Both the position numbers and the translations under genes were made by a program. Source: Vombatus ursinus (lineage: Eukaryota; Chordata; Mammalia; Diprotodontia; Vombatidae). From it: a DNA stretch of 64,000 bases. The stretch covers positions 5,500,683 to 5,564,682 of the forward strand of contig NW_020954687.1 in the NCBI RefSeq assembly GCF_900497805.2, read 5' to 3'. Below the pieces are notes generated by a model. It did not search any database, was not told the DNA's origin, and worked only from the letters and a program-made list of their open reading frames with translations. Of the stretch, positions 53,235 through 63,654 are shown piece by piece (position 1 is the first letter of the stretch; each line of letters starts with the position of its first letter).

Positions 53235-53365
53235 CATAGCATCCTAGATTTAGGACCAGAAGGTTCTAGAACTAGAACTCATCTAGTCCAATGTCCTCAA
53301 TTTATTGATGAACAAATTGGAGCCGGGAGAGGTTAAGCAACCGCAGGTAGTCAAACAGGTATTAT
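53235..53365 (-). mobile_element. MIR-type SINE
   Basis: ACTCATCTAGTCCAATGTCC, TTATTGATGAACAAATTGGA, GAGAGGTTAAGCAACCGCAG. Confidence 0.7.
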
Positions 53366-53624
53366 TTCCATTGTACTTTGCTGTTTCCCTTTCTCTCCAA
53401 GCCTGGTGTCCTTATCTTCTATGGCCAAGGTACTGACCAGGACAGTGTGTCTCCCTGTGGGACTAGAATGTAACACTAATTTTCCCCTACTTTTCTCAAA
53501 TCCATGCAAATATATCTGGAGGCAAATGACCAGCGTTATTCAAATTGCCTGGAACTACTATCTGCCACACCTGGGGATGGGGGATGGGAGGAAGAAATCA
53601 TGCTTTCCACCATCATACTGTAGG

Positions 53625-53795
53625 TTGGGAGAGTGGATAGGAAAAAGTCAGAGCAACTAGTTTCAGATATGCATCTCACTACTCGTGTGACCTTGGGGAC
53701 AAGTCACTTAACTTCTCTAGGCCTTAGTTTCCTCAACTGTAAAATGAGATGACCTCCCCCTACCCATCCCCTTTCATCTCTAAGTCTCTGATCCT
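53625..53795 (+). mobile_element. MIR-type SINE
   Basis: CTCGTGTGACCTTGGGGACA, AGTCACTTAACTTCTCTAGG, TTTCCTCAACTGTAAAATGA. Confidence 0.85.
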
Positions 53796-53879
53796 GGAAA
53801 AGCAGCTCCCAATATACCAGCAAAATGAAAAGTGCTCAAATAATAGTCAGTTCTCCTTGACTCCTCTGCAGTGTGCTAA

Positions 53880-54045
53880 AAGGAAAAGAACATTAGCTTT
53901 AGAATTAGAGTCCAAGCTCTATCACTTAATCTCTGTGTAACCTTGGGAGAATCATTTCATCTCTATGGACTTCAATTTTCCCATCTGAAAAACGAAGAAA
54001 CTGGCCTAGATGATCTCTAAGGTCCCTTCCAACTCTAGCTCTACT
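53880..54045 (+). mobile_element. MIR-type SINE
   Basis: CTCTGTGTAACCTTGGGAGA, AATTTTCCCATCTGAAAAAC, GATGATCTCTAAGGTCCCTT. A G13 run (54054-54066) and a decayed third copy (54070-54230) follow. Confidence 0.85.
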
Positions 54046-54239
54046 AACTTATTGGGGGGGGGGGGGTCTGAGAAGAAACCTGAGTTCCAATCAGAACCTT
54101 GCTAATATGTGACTTTGGACAAGGCTTGTTCTCTGCCTCCTTATGGGAAAAATCCTGGATAAGGGGGGAAGGAGGACAGTAAGGAAGGGTCCAATAAGTG
54201 ATCTCTAACTTTGTCTCCAATTCTAACAATTTATGAATA

Positions 54240-54620
54240 GCATTGACAATTTGGATGACATACTTGTTTTTTTAAGGACACTGAAGAAATATATCTTTTT
54301 CCTAAAAAATAGTAGCCCAAAAGCAAAACCCAAATGTCAAAGTTTTCCATTACATTTACTGCTGAAATAGATACAAAACCCAAAGGATGTTGCTAGGGCT
54401 TTCAACACAACACAATCATTCTAGAACATACGTAAATTATTTTAAAGGAGTAATAGATCTCCAAGGGCATCCTCATGGATTAAGTGTCACTGGTGAAATA
54501 TTGCATTTCAACTTAGGAAAGGCTTTTGGAGGGAATGTGAAGACAATAATTGAGAGCTTTGGAAAAGTGCAATTTAATTTACAGCAATTCCAAAGACTAC
54601 TCATTTCCCACTAACAGTTT
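54240..54620. promoter_or_regulatory. Candidate conserved non-coding block A
   Basis: Repeat-free. ACGTAAATTATTTTAAAGGA, AAAGTGCAATTTAATTTACA and other AT-core sites lie in balanced sequence. A 75-codon frame crosses it (54387-54614) without known domain. Confidence 0.25.
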
Positions 54621-54879
54621 AATAAAAAAAATGTTTCCTGTAGCAGCCAAGATGAAGTATGGGTTCTTATCTCATGCCATATAAGGGTTATGTGACAAAT
54701 AATTAGTTTTCATTTGTGAACCTTAAAGGATTTACTTCAGTGACTTTAATCACATTAAGATTCTCCATCCTTCAGAAGTGCAGGTTATAAAAAAAAAAAA
54801 GTGGGAACAGAATTTGGACTTAAACTCAATTCTCTGAGCACCAGTGCTAAAAAAAAAAAGCTTCATAATAAAGCAAATG

Positions 54880-55260
54880 TTGATTTTAGCTCATGGACTG
54901 CACTGCAGAACACCAGTGTCCTGCAGAGTGTTTCAGGTACAAATGGGTGATGGCATCAGAGGCGAAATAAGTCCCCTCCAATCTCCAGCCTAACTGCAAA
55001 AGACTAATGCTTGTTTACCCAAGTTTTCAGTATTCAGAAATAATACACAAAGCATGACAGTATCTGGGCAGCAGGAGATCTGTAAATTCCCTAGTCTATT
55101 TGGTTCTGCTCTAAGAGCAGCCTTATTGAGCTCTGTGATATTGCTGTTTCACAATTTCCTATGCTGCTTCTTAGCCCTTCAAAGAATGAGGAAATCAATA
55201 AAATTTCTCCAGTTTGTTTATTGCGATCCTGAATACAGTCACTTCAAACCCTCCTTTCCA
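54880..55260. promoter_or_regulatory. Candidate conserved non-coding block B
   Basis: Repeat-free, moderate GC. AGCTCATGGACTGCACTGCA, AGAAATAATACACAAAGCAT, TGCTCTAAGAGCAGCC (an inverted GCTCTAAGAGC core near 55109) and TTTGTTTATTGCGATCC (forkhead-like) lie within. No alignment to confirm. Confidence 0.25.
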
Positions 55261-55261
55261 T

Positions 55262-55865
55262 GCTGCTTCTACCAGCTGAGGGAGGGGGTGGAAAACAGAG
55301 CGTGGCTTTTTTCTTCTGTTTCTCTGTTATTTTCTTTCCTATTCCCCCTGGCTGAGCACATGATGATTTAGCAGCATGGCCCAGTGAGTGGTATGTCATG
55401 ATGGACACTGACATTGTATGCCTGGGATGAATAGTGAGGAGCAAAGCCACTGATGATCTCTGATACACCAAGATAGGGGTGCCTGATAATTTCAATCCTT
55501 TAGCCTTCGTTAGGGAAGAGGAGCAGCTATGTTGTAAATGGAGAAGAAAGGAAGATCTTAGCAGTGTTAATTTTGGGTATGTTATGTCTAGTTAGGGCTC
55601 TCATTCAAACCAGGGGGTGCGGTGTGGGGGTGAGCAAAGGGATTTTCCAACAATTACTAAACACTAAGCTTGCCTGTGGCAATGGGACAAAGGTTTCCTA
55701 AAAGAAGCCTCTGACCCAATAAAGTGACAGTCACCTTAAAAAAGTAAAGGAACAATCTAGGATCAATATTCTTTCTTCTAGAAAGCTATGAGCAATGTCC
55801 CTTCTCCAGTTTTCATTTTGACTTAAAAAGAAAAAAAGACAATATTGGCTTTTTTTTTTTTCTTA
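55262..55865. other. Unassigned stretch
   Basis: No repeat recognised apart from a T-run at 55850-55861. Confidence 0.35.
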
Positions 55866-55869
55866 GAAG

Positions 55870-56225
55870 CTCGTGTATAGAAAACACTGGACCTGGAATA
55901 AGAAAGGCCTGATTTCAAATCCAGTTTCAGATACTTATGAGCTATGTGACCCTGAGCAAGTCATTTAATCTCTCAGCCTTAGTTCCCTCATCTATAAAAT
56001 GAGGATAATAATAGCAACTACCTCCTAGGTAGTCTGAGGATCAAATAAGGTAATATTTGTGAAGCCCTTAGCAAAACTTAAGGCACTACCCTGGGTATCC
56101 TAAAAGTCTTAGAGCCATTTTAAGCTTTAATAGCTTAAACATTATGCCTTAATAACTTAAAACTGCACTAAGACTTTTGGAACACCCTATATTAATGGCA
56201 GCTATAATCGTTGTTGTTGTTATTT
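55870..56225 (+). mobile_element. MIR/CORE-SINE split by a mariner MITE
   Basis: AGAAAGGCCTGATTTCAAAT, GTGACCCTGAGCAAGTCATT, AATGAGGATAATAATAGCAA and tail to 56088. The tail resumes at 56190 (TATTAATGGCAGCTATAATC) and ends in GTTGTTGTTATT. Confidence 0.85.
56089..56189. mobile_element. Tc1/mariner-type foldback MITE
   Basis: The left end CCCTGGGTATCCTAAAAGTC and right end GACTTTTGGAACACCCTA are inverted, each bordered by TA (56087-56088, 56190-56191). The inner TTAAAACTGCACTAAGACTT is shared with 9872-9961. Confidence 0.88.
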
Positions 56226-56519
56226 TAAAAGAAATGGTCATTCTTTTTCCAGCCCACAGGGATCAGCTGAGTTGAATGACAAGCTGTGAATTCATCTTAG
56301 TGCAGACATCCCTTCAGATAACCAATTTAGACCACAAACTTGTGATTGTCCTTCCTTAATTTTCAACTTAGGTGAGGGAAGATATGGCAAGGCTTTTCTT
56401 CCCAGTTCAACACTTTCATAAACTAAGAACACATGGTCTAGAACATAGAACTGTTAAGGAAGGTAAAGAATAGCTAGAACATTGGACTCAGGATTCATAG
56501 TTCAACATCAACCAAGAGG

Positions 56520-56745
56520 GGAGAGGTAGCATGGCCTGAGGGATTGGAGGGCAGACTTGAAGTCAGTAAGACCTGGATTTAGTTCCGACTTCAGACACAA
56601 ATAATAGTTTTGTGACCCTGGGCAAACCAATTAACCTCAGTGTTCTGGACAACTCTGAAAGTTCCAGACAAAATGCTGATCTACATTTGTGGAGTGTTTC
56701 TAAACTCGAGTTCCCTAAACCAAGAAAATCGTAGGACTGGAACCT
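56520..56745 (+). mobile_element. Marsupial CORE-SINE
   Basis: GGTAGCATGGCCTGAGGGAT, AGTAAGACCTGGATTTAGTT, GTGACCCTGGGCAAACCAAT, ATGCTGATCTACATTTGTGG, CGAGTTCCCTAAACC. Confidence 0.82.
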
Positions 56746-56857
56746 CACTCCTTCACCTCTCTGACAAAAAATAAATAAATTAATTAAAACACTGGAGCAA
56801 GAAAGTTGATATAAAGATGCTAAATAAAATAAGTGAAGTCCCATATAATTTCACATT

Positions 56858-56945
56858 TTGCAATCCAACAAACATAATTTAGAATCTACTATATGTGACA
56901 AAGACAAACAAATCCTTCCTTTTGAAGAGTTTATATTCTACTGTT
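56858..56945 (-). mobile_element. L2 3' terminus, antisense
   Basis: CCAACAAACATAATTTAGAA, TCTACTATATGTGAC, CTTTTGAAGAGTTTATATTC. Confidence 0.6.
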
Positions 56946-56947
56946 CA

Positions 56948-57060
56948 TTTTCATCAGTTATCTGGATGATAGAAGAGATAAATGTTTACCAAATCTGGAG
57001 ATGACTCCAAATGACTCCGAATGGGTAGAAGTGGCTAGCAACATAGAATAATTGAGTGGA
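56948..57060 (+). mobile_element. CR1/L3-type reverse transcriptase remnant
   Basis: ATCTGGATGATAGAAGAGAT, AAATGTTTACCAAATCTGGA and GATGACTCC parallel the CR1 segment 'gatggcatgcttatcaaatttgcagatgacac' that encodes the FADD box. Very short. Confidence 0.4.
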
Positions 57061-57069
57061 ATTCAGAAA

Positions 57070-57165
57070 ATGTTTTAGTTTTGTCTTTATATCCCCAATG
57101 CCTAGAATGGTGTTAAGTGCACATTAGGCATTCACTAAGTATTTGTTGAATGAATTAGTTAAAAA
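57070..57165 (+). mobile_element. L2 3' terminus
   Basis: TTTATATCCCCAATGCCTAG, AATGGTGTTAAGTGCACATT, CACTAAGTATTTGTTGAATG. Confidence 0.78.
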
Positions 57166-57178
57166 TAAGTACGAAAGA

Positions 57179-57330
57179 CGGGCAGCTAAGTGGCACAGTG
57201 GATAGAGCGCTGGCCCTGGAGTCAGGGAGACCTGAGTTCAAATTTGGCCTCAGACACTTACTAGCTGTGTGGCCCTGAGCAAGTCACTTAACCCCAATTG
57301 CCTCCAAAAAAATAAATACATAAATAAATA
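57179..57330 (+). mobile_element. Short tRNA-derived SINE (WSINE-like), full length
   Basis: GGGCAGCTAAGTGGCACAGT, GGATAGAGCGCTGGCCCTGG, GTGGCCCTGAGCAAGTCACT, CCCCAATTGCCTCC and an AAATA tail. Low divergence. AGTACGAAAGA and ACTACGACAGA flank it (9 of 11 identical). Same class as 40739-40862. Confidence 0.93.
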
Positions 57331-57664
57331 ACTACGACAGATTGAAGTAGTCAGATACCAACAAAACAATGTCCTATAGGGATGAATCAGGTAGTATGAC
57401 AAAGGTATGAAATGAAATAGTCTAAGGATTAAGAAATAACTGCTTACAAAAGGGATCCTAGAGTCTATATAAACCAGAAAGTAAACATGCACTGTGCTAT
57501 TGTTTGAATGTCAAGAATGACTTTTTTCTGATAACTGAGTATAATTAAATCCAATTCAACAAACATTAAGTGACTATGTGCAAAATACCATGTTATCTAT
57601 GTGTATAGGTCTGGGGTCTACAACTTAATGCAGAAAATATAATAACAATTCAAACAGAAGCAGC

Positions 57665-57932
57665 ATAGCATAACAACAACCACAATAATAATAGCTACCA
57701 TTTATATAGTCCCTTAAGATTTACAAAGCACTTTACAAACATTGTCTCATTTGATCCTCACATAAACCCTAGGAGGTAGGTGCCATTATTGTCTCAATTA
57801 TATAGATGAGAAACCTGAGACACGGAGATGTTAAGTGACTTGCTCTGAGTCATAGCTAGTAAGAGTCTAAGGCCATACTTGGACTGAGGTCTTCCTGACT
57901 CTAGGTCCAACTACTGTGCCACCTAGCTGCCT
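57665..57932 (-). mobile_element. Full-length MIR/CORE-SINE
   Basis: AATAGCTACCATTTATATAG, GATTTACAAAGCACTTTACA, GATGAGAAACCTGAGACACG, head CTACTGTGCCACCTAGCTGC. Confidence 0.9.
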
Positions 57933-57934
57933 CA

Positions 57935-58235
57935 GAAACAGTGCTGGGTTTAGAGTCAAGAGCTCTGGATTCTAATTCTAGCTCTGACATTTACTGGTTA
58001 TGGGACCACGGGCAAGTCTACAGGGAATTAAATGGTGTACTAGCTAGAGTTCTGGACGTGGAAACAAATCCTGCCTCAGACACACTTGCTCCTACCTGTG
58101 GCAACTCAGCTTTAGTTTCTTCATCTCTACAATAGGGATAGTCATAGCACCTCCCTCACAGGATTGTTGTGAGGCTCAAATGCCTCAAAGTGCTTTGTAA
58201 ACTGGCTGAAAGGGTTCTATAAACAGAAGTTGTTC
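57935..58235 (+). mobile_element. MIR/CORE-SINE, composite
   Basis: A head and body at 57935-58018 (GCTCTGGATTCTAATTCTAG) are followed by a second head (58030, GGTGTACTAGCTAGAGTTCT) and a full body to TTGTTGTGAGGCTCAAATGC. Two copies are joined. Confidence 0.75.
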
Positions 58236-58237
58236 TT

Positions 58238-58425
58238 TGTTGTTGTTGTCACTCTTCGTGACCCCATCTGGGGTTTGCTTGGCAAAGATACCAGAGTGGT
58301 TTACCATTCCCTTCTCCAGATTATTTTACAGAGGAGGAAACTAAGGCAAACAGGGTTCACTGATTTTCCCAGGGTCACACAACTGGCAAATATCTGACAC
58401 CAGCTTTGAACTTATGAATCATCTA
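58238..58425 (-). mobile_element. Mar1-type tRNA/RTE SINE, headless
   Basis: GTTGTTGTTGTCACTCTTCG, TGACCCCATCTGGGGTTTGC, ATTTTACAGAGGAGGAAACT. The head is missing at right. Confidence 0.88.
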
Positions 58426-58624
58426 TAAAGTGGAGATCTTTGCAGTAACTATTTCACAACCTTGCTGTAAAGTTAACATATAAACCTTCAAGTTCTATGG
58501 AAGCTGATGTTGGCATTATCATTAACAACAAAAGGCTAGAAATTAAAGAAGGGACAACTAAATCAATTTACATGCTATCAGGAGGAGAAAGAAAGAAGGC
58601 ATCTTAAACTCTCTTGTCCAACAC

Positions 58625-58748
58625 ATAGAATCATAGAGCTAAAAAAGGAACTTGAAAAACCACTTAGTACAATCCCTAGATTTGTCAGAAGAGAAGTGAC
58701 TTGCCCAAGGTCACCTAGGTGTTATTAACACTCCAGATCCAGGACTCA
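58625..58748 (-). mobile_element. MIR-type SINE
   Basis: ATAGAATCATAGAGCTAAAA, AAGTGACTTGCCCAAGGTCA. A small sense SINE tail (GCACTTTGTAAATCTTAAAG) sits at 58838-58905. Confidence 0.82.
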
Positions 58749-58909
58749 GCAGTCACATTTGTCTTCTCATGAAAGGGTTGAGATATTGCCACTGCATGAT
58801 TTTGAAGAGATACTTTACAGATAATGAAATATAACACGTGATGATGTATGTGAAGCACTTTGTAAATCTTAAAGCACTATATAAACCAGCTAGTATTACT
58901 GTTACTACA

Positions 58910-60100
58910 GAGCATGGTGATAGTCTCTCCTTTTGCCTCTTCAAAAACCAAGAGAAATTGGGTTTCAAAAAATTTGCAAATAATTTGGGGGAAAATAATA
59001 CAACCATCACTATGTTTATTGTTCTGTAATAATTGCTTTTCTTCACTGACATCACAATGCCAGTGATCAAAACATATTCTCATTTCTCCCCTAAAATCCT
59101 TCTAATCCACCTTTTCCCATTTCCCTTTCTGTCCCCTCCTACCTCACCCAGCCAGAGTTATCCAAATTCTTGGGCAATTTCATTGGTAGTAATATGGTTT
59201 GTCCTAATACATACTGATAAGTATGGTTGGTCCTAGTTACTAAGGAAGTCCTTCTGGTATATGCAAATTCTAAAAAAAAAGAAAAAGAGGGGGTTAGTAT
59301 GAAATGAGAAGGTGTAATTGTCATAGTGAAGAATGAGAAAATTCAGCTTTGCATATTTTCTGCACGGACGATAATAACCTTGGAATTAGCAATGTCAGGA
59401 CAGGGTGTTGTTGCTTCTCATTAGCCTGGAGAAGAAACTTGGAATAGAACAGCAATGGTGAGCCATTGTTAGCTTGGATCAAAGGCTAGCTTGGACCCTA
59501 GCCCTTCCTTCAGAGAGGCAGAATGATATACCTTTGACATATCTGTAAAGCTCTTGGCTTCCTGAGTGAATAGCAAGGGGTAAATTTTATGTCTGACCAA
59601 ACCATGTAGTTTATGGGATTAGTTATCAGGATGACTAGAGGAGATCCTTAGAATTCACAAAAGACATTTTTATAGAAGACAAATTTGTTGGAAATCCCCG
59701 TAATACTCTATTGTGTCTTACTGACACCAGAGTGATGGGGAAAGGGGTGATTGATGCTTATATCTTCATCTCCTCTTTCTTTTCCCTTTTTTCTATTCCT
59801 TCTTCTGGCAGGGCAGTAAATGGATAGAGAGGGTGCTGGGTCCAATAGGGAAGTTTGTATTTGGGAAACCACGTTGAACTGGAAGAAGCTGAAGTTTCAT
59901 AGTAGCACACCAAGGACCCCCAAGAGACTGGCCAAAATGGTAAAGCGCATCATTGCTTTTCTCCCACTTCTCTTTCTGAAACTCAATCTCAGCTCCTGAA
60001 TCTTCTCCAAAGATAACCAAAATCCTCATGTTACCCTCAGGCTGTGTAAATCTCTCACTCAGGCAGAGCCCTTCTTTAAGGGTTCTCTTCTCACTTCAAT
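58910..60100. other. Unassigned stretch
   Basis: About 1.2 kb without recognised repeat. A minus-strand 78-codon frame (60029-59793) starting MRILVIFGEDSGAEIEFQKE has protein-like composition but no family I can name. Overlapping frames at 58753-59083 are unconvincing. Confidence 0.3.
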
Positions 60101-60104
60101 TCAA

Positions 60105-60500
60105 TGTGATTCAATTCAATAAACATTTATTAAGCTCCTATTATGCGTCAGGCACTGTGCTAAGTGGTGGCTTTATAGTTCCTGTCTTCAAGGACCTTAC
60201 ATTCTGGCACAATTCCTGGCACATAGTAGATGCTTAATATGTACTTGTGTACTGATTAATTGATATGGGGTGAAACAGCAGGTATACAGAAAAAGGAGAA
60301 AAGATGTACAGAGTAATGGGGGTGCACTAACAAGGATGGGAATCAGGAAAGGTCTCCCATGGGAGTTTTCACTTGAACTGAACCTTGAAGGGAGGTAGAG
60401 ATTCCAAGGGGTGAAGATGACAAAAAAGAACATTTGGGGGATGGCAGCAGCCTGGGCAAAGTCACTGAGGCTAGAGATGGAATGTCTTGCAGGGTATTAT
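60105..60500 (-). mobile_element. L2, antisense, with a small sense L2 terminus inside
   Basis: TCAATTCAATAAACATTTAT, GGCACTGTGCTAAGTGGTGG, CTTCAAGGACCTTACATTCT, then TCACTTGAACTGAACCTTGA. At 60209-60262 the sense-strand terminus CCTGGCACATAGTAGATGCT is embedded. Confidence 0.8.
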
Positions 60501-60569
60501 CAAATAGGCTAGTTTAACCAGAAGTAGAGTATGAGAAAGGGAATAATATCACCAAATCTGAAATTCTCA

Positions 60570-60920
60570 TTTTCTGAATATTGGGATTAACTAGATGTTA
60601 TTCAATTGGAGTAATTCACATGAAATTGTGAATGAAATAAATCTCCAAGAGGCATCTGCAATTTTGAGAAGAAATTATTAAATCAAATTAATTTCCAATT
60701 TAGTGGAATGCCCGGAGGAGATAGGAGCCCTCCACCCCTCACCGCCTCTTCTAGAGGCCCAATGAACTTTTCCTGGGCTGTCAGAAAGTAAAATTGAGTA
60801 ACATTTCATTTATCTTGGATCATATGGGAAATGATGTGTTCCACATAAGTGAATTATTCAGATAATTGAAGCTTGTTATTTAAACACCATGGTTTATTTT
60901 TACTTTAACCATTTTAATTC
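60570..60920. promoter_or_regulatory. Candidate conserved enhancer block
   Basis: Repeat-free. Clustered homeodomain-type and forkhead-like sites: GGGATTAACTAGATG, GGAGTAATTCACATG, AATCAAATTAATTTCC, TTATTTAAACACCATGG. A short GC-rich segment (60710-60780) sits between two AT-rich ones. Texture resembles deeply conserved developmental enhancers. Unproven. Confidence 0.3.
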
Positions 60921-60924
60921 AAAT

Positions 60925-61585
60925 GTTTCTACATCTCTCTTCTTAGAGCTTAACCTTTTTGACATTATCATGATGAAAACTGATTAGTATACTAAGCTGT
61001 GTGGTACAGTGATATCCTTGGAGTACATGGGTTATTTGCCTCTATATAAGTGGCATCAAAGTTTCTTTAATAGGGCAGTGTCCATGTGACCACAAGTCTG
61101 TAAGTGTAGGGCCTCAAGAATTCAATAACATAATTAAATTACATTTAGCTTCAGCTACTAATTAATACAAGCCTGCTAGCATAATGTCTAGCAATGGCAG
61201 AGGACTGATAGTTAGGCCCTACTGGCCTATTACCTTGTTTTAGAAGTTTAGTGAAAAAGAAGGTAAAAATAAAAAGATAGTTTGAGAAACAAAGTTGTTT
61301 TTTTTTTTCTGGATGGAAAGTATAGGGACAAGGACTAAACATATGGTTTCACTAATATAGGGAATTGTTGAACAAGAAAACTATCTCCACCAATTTAGAT
61401 CGACTCCTTCTCTGTTCTTTTTGGCTTGTAATCTAAAGCAAGAAAGGATTAGAAGAGACAGGTTTGTAGAAAGTAGGAGTGAAGTTGAGGGAGCTCATTT
61501 CAGATGGTTACCACTGGAAGCTTTGGAATCTGCATAGTAGACATAGAAGGATTAAAGGTAATTCATCTTCTCCCACTGCTTTCTG
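60925..61585. other. Unassigned stretch
   Basis: Nothing recognised except a T-run near 61297. Confidence 0.35.
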
Positions 61586-61587
61586 GG

Positions 61588-61772
61588 CCATTGCCAGTCA
61601 TCCTGACCTATGTCTTGCCACTGGACTCCAATGACTCTGGAGGAGAGAGTGAGGCTCATGACTTTGCACAGCCCTGCCTCACTCAAACCAATTCACTTGC
61701 AAGTCAAGATATCACCCTCCTGATGTCACTGGTCCTCTTCAAGAACAAAGTATGAACAACAACAACAATCTG
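61588..61772 (+). mobile_element. Marsupial SINE (CTTCAAGAATGAA-tail family)
   Basis: GGCCATTGCCAGTCATCCTG, GTCTTGCCACTGGACTCCAA, GACTTTGCACAGCCCTGCCT, CTTCAAGAACAAAG and a CAACAACAACAA tail. Confidence 0.82.
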
Positions 61773-61774
61773 GG

Positions 61775-62250
61775 AAGATATACATTAAGTAGATGAACTT
61801 TCCTGGCCCATTTGTTTAATAAAAACATTTTCATTCTTGCCTATATTGTGCACTTATTGTAGCTGCTTCCTTGAAGACCACAACCTTATATGTGACTGAA
61901 AAATTCAAAACTGAACTGCCAGATCATTTATAAACTGTAATGACTTTATAGTATAAATATGCTTAAAATCCCAGGAAAACAGCTCAAATTTCCAGTCTTC
62001 CTGCTGAAGCTGTAGCCTATTTGGGCAGAATATCTTTCATAATTTGGTTAGTTCCAATCAATGACCAGTTTCTCTAAATATGGTAAGTACTATTCAGTGA
62101 AATAAAATGCATCCCTCTAATGCCTTTCTAGACTCTATTGTAAGGTTGAATTTTTATTTGTTTAATGAGATCACTCACAAGATTAGAAGGTTTAGATGGG
62201 TTGCTATCAGCACTGTTGGAGGAGGGACTTATACTGAGGCAATCAGCAAT
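61775..62250. other. Unassigned stretch
   Basis: Nothing recognised. Confidence 0.4.
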
Positions 62251-62254
62251 TGTG

Positions 62255-62500
62255 ATTTTGGCTTACATTTATAAAGCACTTCTAAGTTTTCAAAGCATTT
62301 TATATACATTTTTTTGTTTGATCCTCTCAACAACCCTGTGCGGTAGGTGCCATTATTGTCCCCATTTGACAGATGAGGAAACTGAGGCAGAGAGAGGTCA
62401 AGTAACTTGGCCCTGGTCATACAAGCATCACAGGTGGACTCTGAACCAAGGTCTGTCCTAAATCCAAGTCCAGGACTTTTGCCACTAGACCATGCTGTAT
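62255..62500 (-). mobile_element. MIR/CORE-SINE
   Basis: CTTACATTTATAAAGCACTT, TTGATCCTCTCAACAACCCT, TTGACAGATGAGGAAACTGA, head GCCACTAGACCATGCTG. Confidence 0.9.
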
Positions 62501-62668
62501 CATAATACTGAAAGAAAGGGCACTAACAAAATGGCACAATTACTAATATAATACTTCCTCAGGAAAATTGGCCATTATTGCCTTGTCTATGTCAGGGAAG
62601 ACAGATGTGATGAAAAGATTTTCCTTCATTACTCAGTTAAATGAGTAATGTTCCAGTTTTATATACCA

Positions 62669-62930
62669 GGTACCTAGGTGGCACAGTAGATAAAGTGCTA
62701 AACCTATACTCGGAAAGACCTGAGTTCAAACTCAGTCTTAGTAGCTATACGGCCTTGTACAAATCAAGTAACCTCTGTCTTCCTTAGTTTCCTCAACTGT
62801 AAAATGGGATAATAACAGCACCTACCTCATAGGATTGTTGTGAGGATCTAATGAGATAATATTTGTAAAATGCTTTGCAAACCTTAAAGCTCTATTTAAA
62901 TGCTGGCTATGATGATGATCATGAAGACAG
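62669..62930 (+). mobile_element. Full-length CORE-SINE with tRNA head
   Basis: GGTACCTAGGTGGCACAGTA, AAGACCTGAGTTCAAACTCA, TTCCTCAACTGTAAAATGGG, GATTGTTGTGAGGATCTAAT, GCAAACCTTAAAGCTCTATT, then a GAT-rich tail. Confidence 0.92.
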
Positions 62931-62978
62931 CAATGATGATGACAATTCCTTTTAGTTAAATCAGTTGTTCATGGATCA

Positions 62979-62979
<1 letters not shown>

Positions 62980-63014
<35 letters not shown>
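62980..63014. repeat. (AC)n microsatellite
   Basis: About 17 AC units. Confidence 0.97.
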
Positions 63015-63016
<2 letters not shown>

Positions 63017-63017
63017 C

Positions 63018-63650
63018 TTAGTAGTCATACCAGATTCTAGATCACATAGCTTTTAGGGAATCAGATTCAGTTGATTTTTTCCCTAAGAATTATATTTTGA
63101 ATTTGAATTTTGGTCAGAAAAAAATAGATAGTGGCATATCAGGTAGCAGACTCTAACAAAAAAGGGACTTTTTTTCAGAGTTCAGAGAAAGAATTTGGAC
63201 TAAACCTCAGCATACAAGGCATTCATTCATATACAATCTTAATTTCTCTGGAAATAAAAGTTTCCTTATTGGTACTCACTGTTGGAATTTCATCAGCAAA
63301 ACTTACTCTTAAATTAGCATGGCTGTGGTTGCTTATTAAATTGGGTCAACTGGGTTCTAAACAGTTTAAATGATAGATGATTCCTAATTTAGCTTTTGCC
63401 AAAGGTCATAATTGTTAACTACACCATAATCCCTTGCTTAAACTCCTTTCATTTACATAGAGGGAACCAGGGACTGAAGGAACCCACATTAAGAGAAGGA
63501 GAGTTCCTATAGTCTAAAGTTTGGGTTGATGCACCAACCACTATCTTTTTACAAAATAAGTAATCAGATTCTTCCAAGTTCTAGAGAGAGTTTGCTTTAC
63601 ATAATTTAACCTCAGTATTCATAAATTGATACTTAAATAAATTAATTCAG
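63018..63650. other. Unassigned stretch
   Basis: No repeat recognised. The 80-codon frame at 63131-63373 has no family likeness. Confidence 0.35.
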
Positions 63651-63654
63651 GCTA

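Noticed and set aside
62627-62650. Small perfect inverted repeat (CATTACTCA / TGAGTAATG)
   Set aside because: Nine-base arms with a six-base loop occur by chance at this scale. It resembles an AP-1-type site pair but has no supporting context.
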